DNA from: Candidatus Bathyarchaeota archaeon
Lineage (GTDB): Archaea > Thermoproteota > Bathyarchaeia > Hecatellales > Hecatellaceae
Length of the DNA stretch: 9,494 bases
Reading direction: 5' to 3'
Assembly (NCBI GenBank): GCA_030669485.1
Contig: DAOVDL010000013.1
Span: 1 to 9,494, forward strand
Shown here: positions 4,595 to 9,494 of the stretch, in pieces
Layout of the letters: the number at the start of each line of letters is the position of its first letter
Position numbering within the stretch: the stretch's first letter is position 1
Notes under the pieces: model-generated
Seen by the model: the letters and a program-made list of their open reading frames with translations, nothing else
The model's database searches: none
What the model was told of the DNA's origin: nothing
Position numbers and translations under genes: made by a program

Positions 4595-5604
4595 TCACCA
4601 ACCTTTAGGGTAGGTGTTCGTAGCCATTATAACCCTCACTGTCCTAGCAACTAGCCCATGATCTTCCTCAAGCATCTTCTCCCCAGAGATCTGAGCTTCT
4701 CCAAGGGCTACAAGCTCATCTTTAAGAGTCATCACAGCTAGGAGATCCCCCTCATTTATCCCCGAATGAAGTTTTGAGACACCTGGCACCGCCAAGTGGG
4801 CTCCATGGCAGATGGCATCTACAGCCGAGTCCTTAACCCAAACTTTGGGTAGGAGAGCTACAGCTGTTTCCACGGGAAGTATAGAGGATCTCAGAGGCCG
4901 CTCATCATCCCTCTCCTTCCAGTATGCTTGCGCATCTGAGAGGTCATGAAGCGTGACCAGACAGTTATCCTCGGTGTAGAAGCCAGATCTTGTCCTTCTA
5001 AACTCCACAACATGAGCTCCACATCCTAGAACCTCACCTATGTCATGAGCGATCTTTCTCACGTAGGTTCCAGCCTGACAGCCCATCTTGAAGAGCATGT
5101 TACGATCCTTGATTTGGAGAACATGGTTGTAATATATGGTTCGAATTCGAACTTGACGTTTAACTGAAGACCTTAGGGGTGGCCTTTGATATATCTCACC
5201 GACGAACTCTTTGAAGACCCTTATTACCTTCTCGTATTCGACGTCTCCATGAAGCTTCATAACACAGATGTACTCTTTTCCACCAGTAAGCGTTGCTTGC
5301 AGGGTTTTTGTTGACTCTTGAAGAGCTACAGGTAGGACACCAGTCACGCCTGGATCTCCCCGGTCTCATGGACCTCAAGGGTTCCTGCGTGACCAGCATG
5401 GCTGACCCGCAATATCTTCTTCACCCACGCAGTGACCTCATGGCTGGATGGGCCTGCTGGCTTATCGATGTTGACGAAGCCGTATCGGATATGCTCGGTG
5501 AGAGGTCGGCTGTCGGGTTTGCAACCGTACTTGGGGTCAGTCTCAGCCTCGCTTCGAGTTAGAGTTTCCCTCTCAACCATCCATGGGGCAGTTGGCTCTT
5601 TCAT
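4595..5604 (-). CDS. cbf5: Cbf5, archaeal tRNA/rRNA pseudouridine synthase (dyskerin homologue); spliced mRNA
   Basis: Catalytic subunit of H/ACA RNPs, converting uridine to pseudouridine in rRNA; the archaeal enzyme can also make U55 pseudouridine in tRNA. Exons are 5604-5376 and 5355-4595 (minus); removing the 20-nt intron gives 990 nt, 329 residues. Without splicing, frame 1 ends in a stop inside the catalytic region. The spliced product aligns with Pyrococcus furiosus Cbf5, as I recall it, along its length: DKPAGPSSHE (47-56), AGHAGTLDPGVTG with catalytic D77, YQRPPLRSSVK, AGTYVRKIAHDIG, then a C-terminal PUA domain (KDSAV...HGAHLAVPGVSKLHSGI...GD..A.MTLKDELVALG). The start ATG at 5604 overlaps the eL14 stop as ATGA, indicating translational coupling. 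It is the last protein gene of the cluster, followed by tRNA-Ser. Confidence 0.93.
5356..5375 (-). other. BHB intron in cbf5 pre-mRNA (20 nt), splitting the catalytic Asp codon
   Basis: On the minus strand the inner hairpin GGUC/GACC (loop CAUGA) is followed by central helix CCCU/GGGG (one U-G pair). The bulges are UGA on the 5' side and AGA on the 3' side. Cutting each after its second base removes 5375-5356 and joins CUUG to AUCCAGGC, so the frame reads GTL-D-PGVTG. The outer helix is imperfect (GGA/UCC with one extra A), giving a relaxed motif like those of other archaeal mRNA introns. cbf5 introns removed by the tRNA-splicing endonuclease are established in Crenarchaeota. Confidence 0.9.
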
Positions 5605-5996
5605 TTCGAGGCTGCCTCGCCTTTAGCTTTCTTCTTCTCAGGCTTCTCAGCTTTAGTCTTCTTGGCTTTAGCCTTAGCCTTGGGCTTGGGCTTCGCTACA
5701 ACCTTCTTTGCTTCTGCTTTAGGAGTCGAGACGGGAGGCGGTGTAGCTTGCACTGCATCAAGCTTCTTCAAGGCTTCTTTAACCTCATCGTCAGAGGCCC
5801 CTCGGCCTATCTCTACCTTCAAATCAGTGGGATCTAGGTGGTCTACGTTGGCTCTCCTTTTCTTGACAGTTGTTACATCTTTTGGCCCTGTTACAACTAC
5901 AAAGTTTTTATCCAGTATGTCAACTATGACACAACGCTTTCCTGCTTCTCTTCCCGACTTTTTCACGCATATTCTTCCAATATCTGAGAGAGACGT
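5601..5996 (-). CDS. rpl14e: Ribosomal protein eL14 (L14e) with Lys/Ala-rich C-terminal tail; start codon unusual
   Basis: Large-subunit ribosomal protein. The recognisable core is DIGRICVKKSGREAGKRCVIVD, ILDKNFVVVTGPKDVTTVKKRRANVDHLDPT, then RGASDDEVKEAL. The first ordinary start codon in this frame is GTG at 5966, but that would remove TSLSDIGRIC, which matches the conserved N-terminal strand (compare IEIGRICVK in Sulfolobus). The codon aligning with the family's Met is ACG at 5996-5994, 8 nt after a perfect GGAGG (6009-6005); no ATG, GTG or TTG lies in frame between the upstream stop and GTG 5966. I therefore extend the gene to 5996 (131 residues), with 5966 (121 residues) as fallback. Residues 83-131 are a low-complexity Pro/Lys/Ala tail absent from shorter archaeal homologues I know. 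It lies 13 nt after cmk, and its stop overlaps the cbf5 start (ATGA). Confidence 0.85.
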   Translation of the reverse strand, partial: TSLSDIGRICVKKSGREAGKRCVIVDILDKNFVVVTGPKDVTTVKKRRANVDHLDPTDLKVEIGRGASDDEVKEALKKLDAVQATPPPVSTPKAEAKKVVAKPKPKAKAKAKKTKAEKPEKKKAKGEAASK

Positions 5997-6009
5997 TTCT
6001 TCAACCTCC

Positions 6010-6570
6010 TTACATCTTACATTTTATATACTCGTCTATGACCTTCGCGAGTACATTGATGTTTGATTTGAGTGATAGCAATCCGCTATTTAAAACGATG
6101 TCGTAGACAGAGAGGTCGCCTATGTTCAAGTTGTAGTACTTCATGTATCGTTCCCGTTCAACCCTCTCACGCTCCAATGTCAACCGCCGTGATTCCTCAA
6201 AGGAGATCTTATCCCTATGTGCGATCCGTCTGAAGCGAGCCTCATCAGGGGCTACTAGAAATATCTTAACATTAGCTTGGTCAGAGGCCATAAATGCAGC
6301 TAGGAGACCATCGATGACAACAGAACCCTTCTCTGCAGCATCCTTGATCCTCCCATCTACAACCTCGTCAACAGCCCTGTCACCTTTGGTCAAGTAGGTC
6401 AGATCTCTAAGAGTAATGCCACGCTCTTTAGCTATCTGCCGAAATAGTTCACCCGCAGAGATATGTCGAAGCCTGTAGATCCTCTCTAAAGCTTTGGCGT
6501 AAGTGCTTTTTCCAGTCCCATGAAGACCACCAACCGTGACGACAAGGTTTTCTGGCCTACGACCACGCAT
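6010..6570 (-). CDS. cmk: Cytidylate (CMP/dCMP) kinase, archaeal type
   Basis: Phosphorylates CMP or dCMP to the diphosphate with ATP in cytosolic pyrimidine salvage. The 186 residues show a P-loop GGLHGTGKST (14-23), the NMP-binding stretch HISAGELFRQIA (36-47), GDRAVDEVVDGRIK (63-76), VVIDGLLAAF (84-93), a lid-like RIAHRDKISFEESRR (115-129), the Arg/Glu-rich helix ERERVERERYMKYYNL (133-148) and YDIVLNSG (156-163). This is the shorter archaeal version rather than the roughly 225-residue bacterial Cmk. The start is ATG at 6568-6570, preceded by GAGGTGA with 6 nt spacing. Its place between DUF106 and eL14 matches the usual archaeal order. A separate TATA-like box upstream suggests it can be transcribed independently of secY. 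Confidence 0.93.
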   Translation of the reverse strand: MRGRRPENLVVTVGGLHGTGKSTYAKALERIYRLRHISAGELFRQIAKERGITLRDLTYLTKGDRAVDEVVDGRIKDAAEKGSVVIDGLLAAFMASDQANVKIFLVAPDEARFRRIAHRDKISFEESRRLTLERERVERERYMKYYNLNIGDLSVYDIVLNSGLLSLKSNINVLAKVIDEYIKCKM

Positions 6571-6620
6571 ATTAACTCACCTCTAACTCCAAAGAAGATG
6601 AAGATTAACACAGTTTTCTG

Positions 6621-6628
6621 CTTTAAAC
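6621..6628 (-). promoter_or_regulatory. Candidate TATA box for cmk-rpl14e-cbf5
   Basis: The minus strand reads GTTTAAAG within TATGTTTAAAG, about 50-58 nt before the cmk start. This predicts a transcript beginning near 6600 with a leader of about 30 nt. The 101-nt gap after the DUF106 gene holds no gene. Confidence 0.4.
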
Positions 6629-6671
6629 ATATCAAGTTCCTCTGTAGAAAACCCGGTTAATTCCCATCCGT

Positions 6672-7145
6672 TTAGCCGTAGATCTTGAAGATGCGGTTAA
6701 ACGGTGTACCTACCGCTAACATTGAGACCATATACCAACCCCAAAAGGTAAGTTGCGTCTGATCGCTAGGAACGGATCCGTAGGGGATAGGTATTGGTGA
6801 ATAGGCTACCGCCGCCCCTCCGAAGAGCCAGTTTAGGGTATAGAAGATTGCGAGGAAGGGCCCCATGGTAATTATCATTGTCTTAAACTGCCCGCCCATA
6901 ACCTTCTGCTGGTCTTTCATTATCGCCATCTGCTTCCTCTGAAGCTTGGCTAAGGTACGCCTGTCTCCCCTCTTCCTAGCCGCCCCCATCTTCTTCCTCA
7001 GCTCCTTCATTTGGCCTTGGATCTCCTTCATTTTCACCCGATCCACAACCCTGCTGTTCAAGAAGGATGAGATAAAAGCTACACAGAGAGAAACAAGAAT
7101 TATGAATATCGTCGAGTAAGGCATCGTCAACAGTAAATCAAGCAT
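6672..7145 (-). CDS. DUF106 membrane protein, EMC3/TMCO1/YidC-like insertase family
   Basis: Archaeal member of the Oxa1 superfamily, to which YidC, EMC3, TMCO1 and GET1 belong; the Methanocaldococcus homologue (MJ0480) has a YidC-like fold. It probably helps insert or fold membrane proteins co-translationally, close to SecY. The 157 residues have a first membrane span at about 11-29, a charged coiled-coil hairpin at about 33-82 (RVKMKEIQGQMKELRKK...KLQRKQMAIMKDQQ) expected to face the cytosol and touch the ribosome, a second span at about 88-108 and a third at about 132-148, ending in PFNRIFKIYG. The start is ATG at 7143-7145 with a GGTGGTG-type site upstream. The gene follows secY after 94 nt containing a promoter. 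Adenylate kinase, often found between these two genes in archaea, is not here. Confidence 0.9.
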   Translation of the reverse strand: MLDLLLTMPYSTIFIILVSLCVAFISSFLNSRVVDRVKMKEIQGQMKELRKKMGAARKRGDRRTLAKLQRKQMAIMKDQQKVMGGQFKTMIITMGPFLAIFYTLNWLFGGAAVAYSPIPIPYGSVPSDQTQLTFWGWYMVSMLAVGTPFNRIFKIYG

Positions 7146-7197
7146 TCCTTTACACCACCAACATGTTCAACCTTTGCTGAAGACTCCCGTCCGTAGA

Positions 7198-7205
7198 TAT
7201 TTAAA
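7198..7205 (-). promoter_or_regulatory. TATA-box promoter for the DUF106 gene
   Basis: The minus strand reads TTTAAATA, preceded by G/C- and A-rich sequence. Its centre is about 55 nt from the start codon at 7145, predicting a leader of about 30 nt. It is one of the better TATA matches in the window and suggests the cluster is not a single transcription unit. Confidence 0.5.
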
Positions 7206-7239
7206 CCGCCCTTTTTTTACCTTTACCTCTATATTTAGG

Positions 7240-8637
7240 CTACGTTCTGCCTATAAGCTTGCTGAGACCAGGGTACATCTCCTCGATGCGTTCTTTAGCC
7301 AGCAGTTGATAGTATTGCCATATGATGCCGGTGGTTAGCAGAATGCCTATCCCTGACCCGAAGACATTGACGAAGTCCGCCACCGCGGCGATCAACCCGA
7401 CCGTGGCTCCGCCGAGAACAGTTACAATAGGGATGTAACGGTCAAGTACCTCCCTTATCGGCCGCTCAGCCCGCCTGAAACCGGGGATCTGCATCCCTGA
7501 ACTCATTAGCTGCTTCGCCACCTTCTTAGATCCCAAGCCCCCAACCTCGACCCATGTTATAGAGAACACTATGCAGACCGCTATCATGATTAAAGCGTAG
7601 ACCGCTGCCCTCACAGGGTCTGCTGTTACCAAGGGGATGCTTCTAGGCGCGGTGAGATAGTAAGCCAGCCCGCCCATTGGTTGACCGTTGATGTCGAAGG
7701 TGCCCACAATGTTGGACAGGAAGCTGCCTGGCATCCTCGTTGAGAGGATGGTTGCTGCAAAGTAGACATCGGCGAAGAGGGCGGCGGCAAGGATTACCGG
7801 TATGTTAGAGACGTAGAAGAACTTAACTGGGTAGGTTCCTCTGTAACCTCGGAACTTTGCATGGGAGACAGGTATGTCGACCCTCAGCCCTTCCAAGTAG
7901 ACTATAACAACGAATATTATTATGGTAGATATGAAGCCAATCAAGTCTGGAAGACCGCCTCCTCGGAAAAGGGATGCTGCAATCTCACCGCTGGCTATCG
8001 ACTGGCCGAAGGCCAGAAGGGCACCCAAGAGGAAGCCATCGCCAGCTGGGAGGGGAGAAAAGCAGCTCCAGAAGATCTGTTGGCAGACCCCTGCAGCGAT
8101 GAAGAGGCTTATGCCACTTCCTAGACCCCATCCCTTCTGGATGAGCTCATCGAGAAGTATAACCAGTATGCCCGCCACTAGTAGCTGAATGAAGACAAGT
8201 ACGGATATCATCGTGTCTAGGGGACCGTAGACTCCTCCTATGAGGAAGGCACCTGCCTCAAAGGCCGTCATTATTATTGCGAATACCTTGTTGGCTGCGG
8301 TGAAAGTTGAGCGATCCTCAGCCTTAGAGAAATCGATGTTTATGATTTTAGAGCCGGCTAGCATCTGAAGGATTAGACCTGCAGTGACTATGGGGCCTAT
8401 GCCCAGTTCCATTAGGGTACCACGACGGGAGGCGAAGATAACCCGCATCATGGCGAAGGGGTCGGCTCCGAGGCCGCCCACACCGTAGAGCGGTATCTCC
8501 GCCATAACCAAATATATAATGACAATGAGACCAGTCCAGAATATCTTCTCCTTAAAGGAAACTTTGCGTAGAGGCTTCTTTACCCGCGGTAGAAACTTGG
8601 CCGCTGATGCTAGAATCGATATTCCTCTACCAGGCAT
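7240..8637 (-). CDS. secY: Protein translocase channel subunit SecY
   Basis: Pore of the SecYE-beta translocon in the cytoplasmic membrane. The 465 residues have ten predicted spans. TM1 is at about 32-49. The plug and TM2 region is RRGTLMELGIGPIVTAGLILQML (71-93), with the family signature ELGIGPI. TM3 and TM4 lie at about 117-163. LGSGISLFIAAGV (172-184) starts TM5, and TM6 is at about 232-250. The ribosome-contacting loop has KFRGYRGTYPVKFFYVSNIPVIL (261-283) leading into TM7. TM8 (about 343-363) is followed by the second loop SSGMQIPGFRRAERPIREVLDRYIP (379-403), then TM9 and TM10. All are standard for archaeal SecY and length is normal. The start is ATG at 8635-8637, 42 nt after uL15, with only a weak ribosome binding site, consistent with cotranscription from the ribosomal genes. 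Confidence 0.97.
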   Translation of the reverse strand: MPGRGISILASAAKFLPRVKKPLRKVSFKEKIFWTGLIVIIYLVMAEIPLYGVGGLGADPFAMMRVIFASRRGTLMELGIGPIVTAGLILQMLAGSKIINIDFSKAEDRSTFTAANKVFAIIMTAFEAGAFLIGGVYGPLDTMISVLVFIQLLVAGILVILLDELIQKGWGLGSGISLFIAAGVCQQIFWSCFSPLPAGDGFLLGALLAFGQSIASGEIAASLFRGGGLPDLIGFISTIIIFVVIVYLEGLRVDIPVSHAKFRGYRGTYPVKFFYVSNIPVILAAALFADVYFAATILSTRMPGSFLSNIVGTFDINGQPMGGLAYYLTAPRSIPLVTADPVRAAVYALIMIAVCIVFSITWVEVGGLGSKKVAKQLMSSGMQIPGFRRAERPIREVLDRYIPIVTVLGGATVGLIAAVADFVNVFGSGIGILLTTGIIWQYYQLLAKERIEEMYPGLSKLIGRT

Positions 8638-8679
8638 CTCTTAAGTTGCCCTCTTCACGCTTCAGGTCTCTGGCTTTAG

Positions 8680-9099
8680 TCACTGCCCACCTGAATCCTG
8701 TATCTTCTTGGCGGCTACCTCAGAGCAAAATTGAGTTTTTACCGCCAAGGGCTTCGTAAGTCTGCCTGCACCGAGAAGCTTCTGGAAACCCAATGTCTCC
8801 AAGTCTACGGGATATAAGCCTCCTTCAGCCTTGAGTTTATTCTCTTGGATCAGTGTGTCAACAAGTAGATCAAGCTCCCAGACGTTCAAGGTTTCAAGTT
8901 CCCCCTGGCTTGTGCGGCGGGGTCTGAAGCCCTTCTTACCAAACCGGTCGGGTTGATACTTCACAACGTAGGTCCATTTGTGTTTAAGCCCACCGGACTT
9001 GCCTCTGCCGCTCGGGTGGCATCTATGTTGACCTACTTGACCCCAACCGTGGGTTCTTGAACCTCTCTGCTTCCTCACTTTCCTAGAGCTATGTGGCAT
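8680..9099 (-). CDS. rpl15: Ribosomal protein uL15
   Basis: Large-subunit protein contacting 23S rRNA. The 139 residues begin with the basic, Gly-rich signature RKVRKQRGSRTHGWGQVGQHR (6-26) followed by SGRGKSGGLKHKWTYVVKYQPDRFGKKGF (30-58), the extended tail that threads into rRNA. The globular part has LNVWELDLLVD (71-81) and the C-terminal LGAGRLTKPLAVKTQFCSEVAAKKI (109-133), matching the LG.G.. core of the family. The start ATG at 9097-9099 follows GGGAAGGG at moderate distance. It lies 24 nt after uL30 and 42 nt before secY, the conserved spc-operon order. Length is usual for archaeal uL15. Confidence 0.95.
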   Translation of the reverse strand: MPHSSRKVRKQRGSRTHGWGQVGQHRCHPSGRGKSGGLKHKWTYVVKYQPDRFGKKGFRPRRTSQGELETLNVWELDLLVDTLIQENKLKAEGGLYPVDLETLGFQKLLGAGRLTKPLAVKTQFCSEVAAKKIQDSGGQ

Positions 9100-9123
9100 C
9101 GAAAAACCCTTCCCATTGCAGGC

Positions 9124-9494
9124 TTACATCATCTTCTTTAATAAATCGTTTATCTTCTCCCTTCTGTAACCAAGCTCGCCACGTTCGGAGAATCCACGTT
9201 TGAGGGTGCGTCGGAATCCCCCTGAAGGCGGATGCAACCTGAAGACTGGCCGCACGCCACGCAGGTTCTTCAACTTCACCTTAGATGAATATAGCGCTTC
9301 AGCTACCCTCTTGAGAGAGCTGTATCCGCCCTCTTTAAGATCTTTCTCTGTCAGCTTCTCGCCGCCAACGGTCTCACCGCGTCTTCGAAGAAGCTCGGTG
9401 AGGGTTTCCGCTGAAACTTCACCCCATGTTACGTGGTCTTTATCAGTTTTCAGCATGCCAAGATATGTAGGGGTGGCGGGTATGTTAGTGGCAT
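9124..9494 (-). CDS. rpl30: Ribosomal protein uL30, N-terminus beyond the window edge
   Basis: Archaeal and eukaryotic-type uL30 of the large subunit. The frame runs open to the right edge: the codons before the internal Met at 9456 read PATPTYLGMLKTDKDHVTWGE, matching the family's TP.Y.GML...DYVTWGE. The ATG at 9456 is therefore not the true start. About 122 residues are visible; about 30-35 at the N-terminus, including the start of the RNA-binding strand, are missing compared with the roughly 155 of archaeal uL30. The rest includes the central insert (LLRRRGETVGGEKLTE) and FRLHPPSGGFR.TLKRGFSERGELGYR, typical of the archaeal long form. It belongs to the spc-like cluster, with uS5 expected just outside the window. 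Confidence 0.93.
   Translation of the reverse strand, partial: ATNIPATPTYLGMLKTDKDHVTWGEVSAETLTELLRRRGETVGGEKLTEKDLKEGGYSSLKRVAEALYSSKVKLKNLRGVRPVFRLHPPSGGFRRTLKRGFSERGELGYRREKINDLLKKMM

Noticed and set aside
5344..5375. cbf5 as a frameshifted pseudogene or sequencing error
   Set aside because: The extra 20 nt form a BHB with both bulges in the right place, and excision restores the exact GTLDP motif. A random indel would not do this, and the rest of the gene is intact and conserved.
5662..6066. Long plus-strand open frames across eL14 and cmk, and similar ones antisense to secY
   Set aside because: They mirror conserved minus-strand genes. Their Leu/Ala/Phe-rich sequence is what Lys/Ala-rich coding DNA gives on the other strand, and none has a ribosome binding site or a recognisable domain.
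7213..7219. Run of seven T as a transcription terminator
   Set aside because: It is on the plus strand, where no gene ends nearby; for the minus-strand genes it reads as A and is not a terminator.

Overview
The window looks archaeal and most likely from a TACK-lineage (Thermoproteota-type) organism; Bathyarchaeia or a neighbouring class is my guess, not a demonstration. The evidence is archaeal-type genes throughout (TFS, SecY, eL14, Cbf5, an EMC3/YidC-like DUF106 protein, archaeal CMP kinase, DUF99 and a zinc-ribbon nicotinate phosphoribosyltransferase), TATA/BRE-like promoters, encoded tRNA CCA ends, and six introns that fold as bulge-helix-bulge (BHB) motifs.

Layout. 143-1333 (+): nicotinate phosphoribosyltransferase. 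1365-2364 (-): convergent pair DUF99 -> TFS. 2580-3335 (+): membrane-anchored protein built from two near-identical extracellular repeats, no recognised family. 3533-3685 (+): tRNA-Phe(GAA) interrupted by three introns. 3734-4393 (+): cysteine-rich DUF1847 protein. 4414-4534 (-): tRNA-Ser(GGA) interrupted by two introns. 4595-9494 (-): translation/secretion cluster read right to left: uL30 (N-terminus outside the window), uL15, SecY, DUF106, CMP kinase, eL14, Cbf5.

The central observation is that cbf5 looks frameshifted but is not. A 20-nt stretch at 5356-5375 folds as a BHB motif, and its predicted excision restores a full-length 329-residue pseudouridine synthase. The intron splits the codon of the catalytic Asp (D77) in the GTLDP motif, so no active enzyme could be made from unspliced mRNA. 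With the two tRNAs this places six predicted substrates of the tRNA-splicing endonuclease within about 1.85 kb. In the tRNA-Phe precursor the two halves of the anticodon stem lie in two different BHB folds, so that stem can form only after splicing.

The right-hand cluster couples ribosome assembly (uL30, uL15, eL14), membrane protein insertion (SecY, DUF106), nucleotide supply (CMP kinase) and RNA pseudouridylation (Cbf5). eL14 lacks a normal start codon where homology puts its N-terminus: an ACG sits there, 8 nt after a perfect GGAGG. Adenylate kinase and eL34, often found in this archaeal gene order, are absent from this stretch.
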